The notes below the pieces were generated by a model. That model searched no databases, was not told the origin of the DNA, and saw nothing but the letters and a program-made list of their open reading frames with translations. A DNA stretch of 64,000 nucleotides from Bemisia tabaci (lineage: Eukaryota > Arthropoda > Insecta > Hemiptera > Aleyrodidae), in the NCBI RefSeq assembly GCF_918797505.1, contig NC_092793.1, forward strand, positions 48,224,243-48,288,242, written 5' to 3'. This document shows, in pieces, positions 44,062 through 55,400 of the stretch. A program made the translations under genes and the position numbers. How positions within the stretch are numbered: the stretch's first letter is position 1; every line of letters starts with the position of its first letter.

Positions 44062-45879
44062 AGGGTGCAGGGTGGCCATGGAGAACCCGCAACCGATGGA
44101 TACAAGTGACAGCCGCGCCAATAAAGACTAATGTCGCTCACCGATCGGTGAAAAATTACGCTGATGAGGGGGGTGGTGGTTTCTGCGGGGCATTCGTGTG
44201 TAGTCTAATGTAGTCTAATGGGCGGGTGTGGGTGTGGGGTCGGGGTAGGCCACTGTCACTGCCATAGACTGGAGATCATCGATCTCTGTCTCGCGCCTCT
44301 CATCCCGTCTGATCTTCCTAGACGCCCTTTGTTCCGCCACTCAATGGCGGGGCGTCTTTGTCTCCGCGTCGCGAACACCCACCCCCACTTTCACCTTCCA
44401 ACTCGGACCGGCCCTCCGGCTCCACAGAGATAAGTCTCGCAGACAGGTGCAAGTGAGCTTCCGACTCCACTTTGTGTTTTCATGGTTGAGGACATAGGCA
44501 AATTTTTATAATTAGTCGAAATTGTCACCTAGCTTCCTGGCGATTGGTAAAGACTCCAACTTTCAGGGCATCATCAAGAAGGCTGAAAGAAGGGTGCAGG
44601 GGCTTAGAACCGATGATGAGAAAGGAAATTCATTGGTCCTACCCTAAAACTTTTTCTCGGGCCCCGCGCAAATTTCATCCCATTCCGATCAAATTCCAAG
44701 CCGACCCCTTCAACCCCCCTTACTTTCTGCCCCTTCATCTCTTCCTCCCTGCCACCTCCACTCTCTACCCTCCAGTCCCCTTTCAAGACCCTTGTCAGGG
44801 AAAAAGTCTCCTTTACAAATGGCTTCTATTTTCAAGTATTAATGTGCAGAATTTATTTAGGGTCTAAAAGGACCTCAAATGGGATCGAAGGACCGAAATT
44901 TAAAAAAGACGAAAAATTGATGAATATTGTGTACCAGATATGTAAAAGATGACACGTTAAATATGGTCGACAAATAAAGTAAAATATTTAAAGGAGGCAC
45001 TTTGATAAAAAAGAAAAAGAAAAGAAAAAATAAAAAAAAAAATGAGATAAAAGCAAACATCGAAAAGAAAGATAATAAATCCCAGCAGTCGAAGGCCCTT
45101 CCCACCCCTAGGCGCCTGGGCTCCCCTGCATAGCTGGATGTAAGGGTTTTAATTGCATTGCACATTGATTCAGATAAAACAAACCACGTCATTTTCCGCT
45201 AACTGGAGCCTTATCTGTTCCAAAGAGTGTATTTCACCCTTAATTTCGTTGGATAGGCAAAAACTTCTCAGTGGTGTTAAAATAGTTGCATTCCCAGGAA
45301 TCGATTTAAGGGCACAATGTTCAATTCCTGAGTTGAAAGAACACAATCCTTAGTTGGTGGCACCACATGTATTGTGGGCTGATATTAACGAATTCTTTTT
45401 GATGGACTTCCGAATGTTTTCACTCCTTCATCTATAAGAAACATTATTTTTTCGGGATTTGATAAATATTTTCCGTTCGGAAGCTTTAACATTTTTTTCG
45501 GGGTGGCATATAATCTCAAAATATCTTAAAAAGATGTTATCTTTGAAACGAGAAAAAAGCAAACAAACACCTTCAAAACGTCTAAGGATAGTGGACTCAA
45601 GTCAGAGTCCGCATGTGTAAGTGTTTTACATTTTTTACGGTATTTTTTTAAGCAAATGAGAACACTTTTGAAAAATCTGAGAGTCATTAAAGGACATCGA
45701 AACGTTTTCAAAACACGTTTATTTTCTGATGTGCAATTAAGGCGTGGGGTCGCAAAGGAGATCAATGACAGGAGTGGGTCACGCGCTGATGGGATGAGTC
45801 GGTAATTCTTGGAGCTCCAAAAAATACGCTTAGGAGCCGTAATAAACGGTGCGCAGCAGGTCGCTCGGTGTATCATCAT

Positions 45880-45975
45880 CGAATGAGTTTAATCGATAAA
45901 TCCCTATCCCAGAAACGCTAACTCTCGATCGGGTTAATTCGATAAGGTTCTAACGACCTATCAGCAGGCGATGAA
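45880..45975. repeat. ATCGAT-rich inverted repeat family, copy 3
   Basis: ATCGAATGAGTTTAATCGAT, AAATCCCTATCCCAGAAACG, TTCGATAAGGTTCTAACGAC. Diverged copy. Confidence 0.45.
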
Positions 45976-46326
45976 ACAGCGCGGCGCCCGATCAATCAAC
46001 GGTAATCGCCCATCGTTGAGTCATACCCAAATTCACCGGCTCCGTTTATCGATAATCAATTGGCGTGCGACGATATCGGAGGCTCAGGGGAAACGTCGCA
46101 CATTGGAGCGACGAATTGGAAGATTTTGGACATGAAACAGACAAAAAACCGATAAAGTTTGATGTAAAGCGCGTCACATCATAAATTTCACAGCGAATTT
46201 ATTTGAAAGACATTTTACGAGAAAACAAACGAAATCATTTATTTTAATCTTCTATCCGTCATATCAACAAAAATGTGAGCTTTTAAAGTTTCCTCATCAC
46301 ATCTCATCTACCTCTAACCTCAGTAC

Positions 46327-46757
46327 CTGTATACGGGAGAGTGTTGCCATCTCAATCCTTTTACTACAGAAAAAGTGTGCCGCTCTCTGATTGGTCGGCT
46401 ATCATGGAGCCGCAAAGTTGGACCAATGTAAACAAACCCCAGCCTCTCCGCTCCTAGTTTGACCCAATGTAAACAAACAAGATGGCGACAAAGTTTTACA
46501 AAGTTCTAGACGTGATTTTGGATGTGATAGAAATTTTTTTATAATCAACTTCTGAATTGAGTTCGGATCGACCTTCAATCGCTACTACTGTCGAAAATTA
46601 ACCTGTGACTATCATTTCTTTCTCAGCCGATACAAACGTATACCTCTGGGCTGGGTTTGCTTACATTGGTCCAACTTCGGAGCTCCATGATAACCTAAAA
46701 CTGATGAACCAATCAGAGAGCGGCACAGAGATGGCAATTCCTTTCCCGTATACAGGT
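46327..46757. repeat. Foldback element, ~430 bp, copy 1
   Basis: CTGTATACGGGAGAGTGTTGC to TTCCTTTCCCGTATACAG; GCCGCTCTCTGATTGGT to ACCAATCAGAGAGCGGC; GGACCAATGTAAACAAACCC and its inverse TTACATTGGTCC. A TAAACAAACAAGATGGCGAC segment follows. Confidence 0.8.
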
Positions 46758-47333
46758 ATTTTCGTAACATCGACCTGCTCCACTGTGCGTCGTTGCGAAT
46801 TCAAGGTATGGGTTATGCTGTAGGGGGTGGGTTCTTCGAAACGGAAGGTTAAAATGATATAATCGATGTTGCATTAGTTGATGACCCTTGTGCGCTCCAT
46901 TCATTATCGATATGTCAAAGAGCTCGTGAGTTAATCTGCCGTGAGCTCGTTTCCTGTAGCGCCTTAGTATCCCATTCACCTGGGAACTTCCCTCCTTTCG
47001 ATGAAGATGTAGTGCCAAATTGCCGGGATTTTCTATCAATCGGCTGTGCTGAGGAGTAACACGCCGCATGATCATTCAAATGATCCCGGTATTCATTTGA
47101 TAAATTTTTTAATTTCGAAAGGCGTTAGATAAAAGTGTCCTTGAAATTTCCAATTATACTGGAGCACCGAGTTTATCAGAAAGGGACCAACCCACATTTT
47201 CGAAAAAATTGAGTTAAGAATGTTTTGCGTGCTACTTGTCGTTTATCTTCTGCCAAAATCTGAAAGTCGAAAAAAATAAGTTTTTGTGAAAAGAGGAGTT
47301 GAAGTTTTTTTCCTACGTAAAGGCGATTAATCG

Positions 47334-47462
47334 CCGCGATTGAAAGACGAAAGCCAATGGAGAGCCTGGATTTCGATCCATTGACGTCGATATATCAAAA
47401 TCCAGGCTCTCCATTGGCTTTCGTCTTTCAATCGTGGCGATTAATCGCCGTGTGTATTTACG
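47334..47462. repeat. Near-perfect 129-bp palindrome
   Basis: GGCGATTAATCGCCGCGATTG, AAGACGAAAGCCAATGGAGA and GCCTGGATTT on the left are mirrored by AAATCCAGGC, TCTCCATTGGCTTTCGTCTT and CGTGGCGATTAATCGCC on the right around a short loop. Lies about 180 bp from the CpG-rich block. Confidence 0.85.
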
Positions 47463-47639
47463 CCTTCAGGCTCGATGTAGAGAATAAACATTCTCTACAT
47501 CTCTACATTCCAATTTACCCTTAGCAAAAAATCCAAAGTTGCGGAAAAATACTTGGACTGTGAAAACAAACGTTAAACTTGGTCTTTAACATTGAGTCTT
47601 ACGGCGTAATAAAATTTCGAGCTCTTGTATCGTTTTTGC

Positions 47640-48080
47640 GGTATCTATCCTTGCGAGGCCGAAGTAGCGGGACCGGGTCTCAGGTGAGGTGTCGCGAAGG
47701 AATGCGCCGGTCATTCTATCTTAGAACCACGCATCCGCAAGGAGTATCCAAGTGGACATGGGCGGTTTTGGATCTTGAGGGGTGGCCGACGCGACGTGGC
47801 GTCGCGGGGTGCAGAGTTGCTGTTCGCGCGAACTCATTTACCGGCCGAGTCCATTAAGCCCGGTCATATTGACACAGCGCACGGTCGTCCAATGACACGC
47901 TCGGAGATGACCCTCCTTTGATCCGAGGCGATCGACCACGATCATCCTCCACCGCTCGAGCGTGTCATCGTCTTCCGCACTTCATCGCGACGTTCAATTA
48001 TTCCGGCCCGGGTGGACGTGTGCCGGCTCCGATGTTGCCCGTCCCGCGATACGCACTAAACATTAAAGAGACCGTCCACG
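47640..48080. promoter_or_regulatory. CpG-rich block, possible divergent promoter region
   Basis: About 440 bp unusually rich in CpG and GC compared with flanking AT-rich sequence, lying between the supported 5' part of gene 1 and the start of gene 2. The open frames in it have no recognisable domain. It contains the candidate 13-bp first exon of gene 1. It could be a promoter with a 5' UTR, or simply the body of an old transposon. Confidence 0.3.
47842..47854 (-). CDS. Candidate first coding exon of gene 1 (speculative)
   Basis: The LDLa exon at 39046-39222 needs an upstream exon ending in phase 1. On the minus strand a start codon at 47854-47852 opens MDSA plus one base (G), followed by a GTAAAT donor at 47841. 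Joined to the LDLa exon it gives MDSAEAVGR followed by the hydrophobic VIYLLVFLV and PGTLPIPA before the first LDLa cysteine, a believable signal peptide. It lies in a CpG-rich block, as a promoter-proximal exon might. Against it: the exon is tiny, the Kozak context is weak (T at -3), and a second ATG lies upstream in another frame. Many 13-nt matches could arise by chance. Alternatively the start could be the in-frame ATG at 39331-39329. Confidence 0.22.
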
Positions 48081-48269
48081 CGGAAACGGACCTCAGAGGG
48101 CTTTTTTTCAGGGGGGCCTTACTTCATATTAGAGTCGCTCAGCAAACCCGGGCTAAAAAAAAATACGCACTCGCTTGAGGCGCTAACAGAGGCGGTGCCA
48201 ACAATTCGCTTACTTCTTTTAGTTACTGAATTTCACTGAGATTCTCATGTTTGTTCCACCCTTCTTTCC

Positions 48270-48314
48270 CTACTTCCTTTTCTCTTCTTTTTCTTCCTTT
48301 CCTTCTTCTACTCC

Positions 48315-48346
<32 letters not shown>

Positions 48347-48640
48347 CTTCTTCTTCTTCTTCCACTTCTTCCTATTCTTCTTCCTCTTCCTATTCTTCTA
48401 CTTTATCACATTCCTCTTCTCCCTCTTTTTCCTCTTCCTCTTCCTCTACTTCTTCTCATTCCTCTTCTTCCTCCTCTTCCTCATTTTCCTCCTACTCTTC
48501 TTCGTCTTCATCTTCTTGTTTTTCTTTTTTTCTTTTTTTCTTTTTTCTTTTTCTTTTTCTTTTTCTTCTTCTTCTTCTCCTTCTTCTGCTGCTGCTTCTT
48601 CTTCTTCTTCTTCTTCTTCTTCTTTTTTTCATCCGCCCTG
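48270..48640. repeat. CTT/CCT microsatellite and T-rich polypyrimidine tract
   Basis: About 370 bp of pyrimidines on the plus strand: an uninterrupted CTT run, then interrupted CTTCCT units, a TTTTTC region and a second CTT run. The long poly-Ser/poly-Leu open frames here are artefacts of the repeat. Confidence 0.92.
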
Positions 48641-48669
48641 AAAAAATTCTTAGCCAAACTTAAGAGCTA

Positions 48670-48842
48670 CAAAAACATACCGTCTGTTTCAGACTCATAG
48701 GCCGAAAGTGTTGGGTGTAGCACCCGTTCCTCTGGCCGTCGAACCTAGAGCAGTCGAAGGTACGACTCCAACATCCGGAACTTTCGTTCTTGAAGCCTGG
48801 AACGGAAGGTTTGTTTTTACAGCCAGTAAATTTTTTTCCGTG
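48670..48842. repeat. Foldback element related to 10604-10801
   Basis: ACAAAAACATACCGTCTG to CGGAAGGTTTGTTTTTAC ends with an internal CCGAAAGTGTTGGGTGTAGC and CATCCGGAACTTTCG. The same internal design as 10604-10801 but with different outer arms. About 350 bp upstream of the gene 2 start. Confidence 0.65.
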
Positions 48843-49090
48843 CATTCATCTGGACGGTAGGTGGATTTGCTGTATGCGTTAAACAATTCACCCTCACGAC
48901 AGTCCTTGCTACCAGGTTTTGACGTTACGGTCCTTAATTAATAGACTGCGCACTGAATCACACTTCCCAGAAATATGGCACCGATGTCCGTGACATTAAT
49001 CCTTAGCCGGGCATCGGAAAGTCCCGAAAGCGACCCACAGTGCGACCGGACGTCTTTCACCAGATTTGCCGCGTGTTTCTTCTCCTTCGG

Positions 49091-49096
49091 TCAGTC
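49091..49096 (+). promoter_or_regulatory. Possible arthropod initiator (Inr) for gene 2
   Basis: TCAGTC matches the TCAKTY initiator consensus about 98 nt upstream of the start codon, with no TATA box at -30 and no downstream promoter element at +28. Weak evidence: the motif is short and common. Confidence 0.2.
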
Positions 49097-49190
49097 TAGA
49101 CAATGACCGGCTCTTTGCCGCACGCTCATTTTCATACCATCGCGATCCCGCTTGACCCTTGCCCAGTCGTAAGGCTAAGCCGCTCGCGTT

Positions 49191-49411
49191 ATGTTCGGAA
49201 TAGTGTTCGTTGTGCTCGGATCGTTCGGGGCGAGTCTCGGGAACACGGGAGGCCTCCTGGAGAACCCCGAATTCGTGTCGAACCTCGGCAGGATCGTGGC
49301 CAACGTCGGCGGGGGCGGCGCACTCTCGCGGGGGGCGCAAAAACCCGCCGACGACTGGAGCGCTGCGGTCGGCGCCCTTAGCAACTACATCACTGGCAAG
49401 GACGCCTTTAG
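49191..49411 (+). CDS. Gene 2 exon 1: start codon and signal peptide
   Basis: The ATG at 49191 is followed by a hydrophobic run ([17 protein letters not shown]) that reads as a signal peptide, with likely cleavage near residue 17. The n-region has no basic residue, which is unusual. The remaining 57 residues are polar with a glycine cluster ([13 protein letters not shown]). The donor is TTTAG|GTGAGA, last base 49411, phase 2 (AG). The exon is CpG-rich. No in-frame upstream ATG is needed. The overlapping minus-strand open frame here is a GC shadow. Confidence 0.82.
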
Positions 49412-52400
49412 GTGAGATTCCAGTCCTTCCTTTGCCCATGGAATTTTCATTGACTTTAACTACCCCCTCCTCAAGTTGCGTAGCCAGATATTTTTCGTGA
49501 GAGAGGGTTGCGCGGCAAAAAATTTTTAAAAGGGGAGAGGGGGTCATTCGTAAAGGATTCCTGAGAATGACGATATAAATGAAATTTGGGGAGTTATCTA
49601 GTCATGGAAGGGGGGAGGGAGGTCCAGACTCTTTTCCTCCTCCCACAGCACTGCTTATCTGCAATTCTACAAATTAGCCTTGCAAATTATTCTGGAATTG
49701 ATAGCCCTACGTTTGTGTTAGGAGCTAGGGTTTGGACACGATTTCGTTTCCTTTATAATTATGTTGAGGCGGTTGAAGAGGCTTCTAACATAATACAATT
49801 TTTAGAAACTTCGTGGAGAGGTGTAGCCACAAGTCAATTGTGATAAAAATTGTATTAAATTGTTATCAAATGTAGCAATTCATTTATTTTTCTCATTTCA
49901 CTACTTAATTAGGTATTTTCAGTGCGATATTCATATCAATTCAGTCTCCTAGAGCCTAAAAAATGCTAAAATTCATTGATAAAACGAATTTTTGCCAAAA
50001 ACTTATCCAAATTTAAGAAACACATATTTTTAGGAGGTTGAAGATTGGTGTGTTTAGTCAAGCCGTGTCTGGAATTGCAAGTATGTGGGGGAGCTTTGAC
50101 AACGGAAGTAGTACTGTATGCACCTCTTAAGCACTATGAGGCTAGGGTGTTGACCCAGCAATATTTCATCACCATGTCAATACATTTCGGTCCACATTAT
50201 TTGGTGTTCTTTCGTCATACCAAAATTGTAGATTGCTTTTTCTGGAAATAGTGTTCCCTGACCGCGTTCTCACTTTCAGCGTGGACAGCATGCTCGACTA
50301 CCTACCCGTGTTAGTGAGCTCCTTGACCGGCGGGCACCTCCACTACGAGGACAAAGAGCTGGAGGACGAGGAGGAGCACCACGAGTTCGAGCACGCGCCG
50401 TTCTGGCCGCCGTATTTGGAGGCCTTCAAGGCCTACTGGGAGCACTTCAAGTCGTCCGAGCTCGGGGAGGCGCTCTGGAGCAGCTCCCACTTGGGGAGTC
50501 TCTTGAGGACGTTCGTCGACAAGGATGGATATTTTCAGATCGACCGGATTTTCGACTCCATGGAGGACCACAGCTTCCGCAGGCGCTGGATCAGCAGCCT
50601 CACGAGCTTCGCTGCCGAGTGGATCAAGCACTTGGCTCACCCAGCAACAATGAGACGGTAAGAAAATTTCCCGCCGCGGGGCGCACTTCGTCGTCCTTCG
50701 CAAGAAAGAACTTAGTTACATTTCAATGTGATGCGAATTTCATTTAGAGGTTCGGTACTACTTTTGTCGTCACCCCTCTGACGTAAGGGTGTATCTCGAT
50801 TTCCGCACGAGCCACAGAAAGCATGGCTTCACATGTGAGACAAGGCCCACGTGAAAATTGAGATACGCCCTTACGTCAGAGGGGCGACGTTGTGTCCGAA
50901 CCTCCGAGCTGCCATTTTATCTGAGTTCGGAACTTCCGATATGGTGACTAACGATTCGCAACGTTGGTGCGTGATTTTGATACCACCTCGCGTCATGAGG
51001 TGATTCTAAAAAAAGTTCGACCTATCGAAGACCAACGAATCTGATTGGTCGAATCTGGTAACAACGGTGACCAATGGTGTTGGTGATTGATGCGACAAAC
51101 CGGGACAGAACTTCCGGAAGAGGTTTGGAACTTCAAATGAAATTAGCTTGTTGTCTCCCGAAAATTGAATTTTTACCGGGAAAATCTTGATAATTCGTAG
51201 CTGAAAGTTTCACTGATTATTCTTCTGATCTTATGCAATAATTGCAAAAATGTTGGGGAAATATGGCAGGAAGTGCTCCTCTCAGGTTGTAACATCGACC
51301 GCTATATGTGCTCAATCTAGTGCAGGCAACTATTACTGCTTCCAAACCGCTTACATTGCCTATCAAGTTTTTGAAGGCGAACCGGTCAGAATAAGCTCAA
51401 AGCATTGCACTAGATGCAGAATAATCGAAAATGCAATAGCAATAGATCATAAGACAAGGTGCAAATTTAAGCATTTTGGTACATTTTTTCTCCCCAAAAT
51501 TTCACGAGGGACACGAGTTTTGCAACAAAAATTAATGAAAAACCTTTTTTTACCAAGATTTCACTGTTTTTCGATGCATAAATTCAAACTTCCTGCTCAT
51601 ATAAAAACTATAACTTTTTTTAGTTAAATCGCAAAGTGAACATAACTGTAACAGTTCCTGGGGTATGAAATATGATTTCATGCCTCATGATGGATAATAT
51701 CAATTACATTACTCCCTACATTACATTACTACACAACTTCCATCCAAAACTCTCTGAAGCGAAGTACACGTTGCACACAGTTTTGTCGCGGTCTTGCGAG
51801 GTGTAAAACTGATATTGGTGAGACGAGCTTACGCAAAAAAACATTTCAATTTAATAATAACCGAGTAGCTTTTTTTGACACTACAGATTCCTATATCAGT
51901 GGAGTCACGAGAAAACCAATTCCCCTCAAAACATAGACGCGTAATGAATTTTCTCGTTTTGCGCGGAGAGCAATTCATTCGGACTCGCAGTGTATGAATA
52001 GGTAAAAGAGAGGAGTTGTTTTGATTCAGCTCATATACACCGAAATGAAACGATGTTATGAGAGGAAAATTAATTCAAAACAGGCGCACTCATGGATGTT
52101 CTGTCAATGTTCAATTCGAAAGCATTAAATATTTCACGTCCGGTCAGGTGGTCAATAGAGAAAGTCGGCCATGCCACGTATTTTTGCGTTTAATCTTTTT
52201 GAGGGGTCGACATCAATCTGTTTGAACAGCACATCGAGTGGGGATTATGAGCTCGAATATGCAATAATATTTGTTGCATATTTTCCGAAACTTCGCTCTC
52301 ACCCAGTTACAGTACCCGTTGCTTGCTTCGTTCGTGGTGAACATTGATACTTAATGTATAAATTCTCAATTATAATTCTTATCAGAATTGAATAATTTTT

Positions 52401-55400
52401 TTTCGAAAAAGGGCCATTCCCGAGCAAAAAAACATGCAGGAGACACAAAAAACTGCGCAGAGAGCAAATAAATGATTGTAGGAAAATGGTTCTCTGATAA
52501 TAAGAGTATTAAGAGACATTGTAAATGCTAAGTTCAGGAGCAGTTCACCATATTCGTTAATCGTAATGAGTGCATTATAATTCCGATAAATGGCCCTTTT
52601 TAAAGTAACACATGTATCAAGCTCACATACCGTGTTAGGAAACGGAATACAAACCCACTAACATGCGATGAACCCAATGCCACAACCAAACTTCTGAAAC
52701 TCTTTGCCTCTCTTAATTTAAAAATCTAAATTTTTGGAAAATATTTTCTATATTTTTCTAATAGGATATCTACATTTTTCCAACAGGATGCTGAATATCT
52801 ATAAATAAAATAAATAACTAACTAACTATTTCTGCAGTTTGTATACGTAAATATTTGTTAAATACGTTTTTAAAACAGAATTTTTAAAGAAATTTTAAAA
52901 GAAAGAATAATATTATTTTTGTCTCTCAGGTACATGAACACTGCCCAGTTCATCGGGAACAGTTTCTTGCAGTCTCAAGGCTATTCCAAGGCGGCCCTTT
53001 TTGACCCGAACCGACCTGCAGCTTCTCTGAGTATTCTACTCAACGCCATCTTTAAACGACACTTCGGCTTACAAATCAACTCCGGAAGATACATCAAACC
53101 GGCCGTTGCTTACGCAGAGGTTAGTTTAAATTTAGTTTTAGTTTAATTCACGGCTTTTTATTTTACAGACTTGCACCACGCCGCACAGTGAATCGAGTCA
53201 ATTAGAGAGGTCGGACATGAAATTTTTGACTAAAACTGCAAATTTTGATGTTTAATTCATTACATTGTGAATTTTAAAGGGTCCTTATAGCAGACAATTT
53301 TACGAGGAAACCAATGGAACCACTTTTAAAACCTCAAAGTTTTGTGTAAAAGGAGTTATAAAAGCGTTTTAAGTACCCAAATTTTGTCCGACCTCTCCTA
53401 TTGACTCGATCCACTGTGCGCCGACGCGAGATCCATCCGAGGAAACAATGACTCCCTTTGACGGACTTGATGGCCGTCCTATGACTCTAACCGTGCCTCA
53501 TAAGCATAAACATCATATCTAGATAGTATCCTTCAGAACAGTCAAGTGGTTTAAACGCAAGAGGGCAGCATAGCGCCCCGCCCCAAACGGAAAACTGGGA
53601 CGGGAGTGCTTTTCTATTCAAATGCAGCTGCCGCCCGGTCCTAATTCTCTCGTCATGGGCCCGACTGACGAAGTCAACACACTCGTCAAAGTTGCCGGAT
53701 ATCGCTATTAAATTCGAATGATTTTCCTTATGCCTGAAGTTGGATACGCTGCCGGCTGAAGAGGAAAGCTGTGAGTATAAGCACCCGAGTTTTACTGAAT
53801 TTCCTCAAATAAAAATGTTTTTAAACACGAATTATGAATATTTTCCCACCAAACTTACAGATACAAGAAAAATAAGGACACTAGATATGATCTTCCATGC
53901 AAATTTTGAAATAAATTGAACAGATAGATTCTGAGATATGGCTTTATACAGATTTGGGGGACGCCTGACGGACGGACACACATTTTTTCAAGTATGGTTA
54001 TTTTGACTCCCAGGTACCTTAAAACGCCTAGAAATGATGAAATTTTAATTTTTTTCCTCTTTATTTCCCTGGCCGATTGCAATACTCCCTCTACCCGCGA
54101 GGAGAGCGAGAAATCAATAATGTGACCAGAACTGTATGTAACAAGGTGCGGTGAAATAGTGCTGGGTCCACAATATGTTTCGAGAAAAGCTTAGGTCACC
54201 GCCGAGAACGCCGTATGAGCCTTCAAACGTTGCCAAATTTTATTCGATAAAAACCGAATTTACCAAGTAAATTGTGAATATATTTTTCCGAAATTTTCAG
54301 ACAATTTTGTTCGCAATTGAATCTAAAATATCTGAAAATTGTAAGGAAAAATATGCGTGAATTTCGTCAAAAATACATGTTTTATCAAGGGAAATTTGGC
54401 AACTCTTGAATGTTCATACGGCGTTCTTCCCTAACACGGCAGAGTTGGGGGAAATATTTCCACCACGATTTGACTTCCATGTCACCTGGAAAGCTCGAGA
54501 TTTGTTTCAAGGTGTCGCCGTCCGCCGTCTCCGTCTCCCATCCTCCTGTTTTGGAAATCTCGGCTTTACTTCCCCCGGAAAAATGCGCACATAGATGACG
54601 GAATTTCTTGAAGACCCCGCACGAACATCCAAGCGGGGTAAAACGGGTGGGGTTATTATTCATGTAGGTGGTGAGCCCTCCAAACCACGTAAATCGGTTT
54701 GTAACTTTGCAGATTTTCTATGACGCTTTTTTTTTAAAAAAAATTTAGGTTGCTGAAAATCGAAAAAACGCGCATCTCAGATTGCAACTTCATAAATCCC
54801 CGTTCATGTTTTTTTTTTTTTTTTTTTTTTTTTTTTTCTTTTTTTTTTTACTACTTTAAATAGCCCTCAAGGGCTAATTCCACGCTTTAAGTCCCATCCC
54901 CCCTCCGTCCCTACTGAACCAGTCCCAGGCAACTATTGTTTGTTGCTGGTATAAGATGGGATCACCTCCTCCCAGGGGGTCATAAAAAGATCTATTAAAA
55001 TTTCGATCCATCAACAGCATTGTAATAGCCCCTGCAAGAACAGGAAGTGAAATCAATAGTAGAAATACAAGGAGGTTTATCCTCTCTATTCTAATAAAAT
55101 CATTTTTCAGACGTTCGATGGACGGGGTGAGGAAGGGGTGTAACAAGCGTAAGAAGCGGTCTTTGGGGGTGCGCAGCGTCCCGAGGGTTGGGTCGCGTAG
55201 CAACCAGGGGGCGGAGCCTCCTTGTTTCATTTAAAGAGAATCTTCCAACATTTTTATCGAAATTTTCTGTGAATTTGCACCGCTTCATTTGATAACAATA
55301 CTAGAAAAAGAATTGATTAGTGTTCCGCAAAGAAAATAAGACATAATCGGATACTTTTAAAAGTTGCAATAGAGATGCGCATTTTCCGCATTCGGCGCAG

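Larger units (their letters stand above)
39223..47639. other. Repeat-rich region upstream of the gene 1 LDLa exon
   Basis: No secure exon. Contains Families B (39376) and E (39777), a G-rich minisatellite (40651-40712), Family A (40918), a pyrimidine-rich tract (41210-41460), inverted repeats at 43371-43795 and 43796-44061, an A-rich tract near 45005-45050, and elements at 46327-46757 and 47334-47462. Probably gene 1 first intron and/or 5' flank. Confidence 0.55.

Noticed and set aside
44218..44867. GC-rich open frames near 44.2-44.9 kb
   Set aside because: Proline-rich translations with no domain or splice support; likely repeat or random composition.
48247..48700. Open frames of ~140-150 codons, poly-Ser and poly-Leu
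   Set aside because: Translation of a CTT microsatellite; no non-repetitive protein sequence.
50509..50550. EF-hand calcium site in gene 2 (DKDGYFQ)
   Set aside because: Only the first few positions of a loop match; no flanking helix pattern or 12-residue loop with a terminal Glu in register.
54874..55230. A functional membrane protein gene (118 codons)
   Set aside because: The only recognisable part is an internal COX1 fragment without start, haem ligands or end; best read as a nuclear mitochondrial pseudogene.
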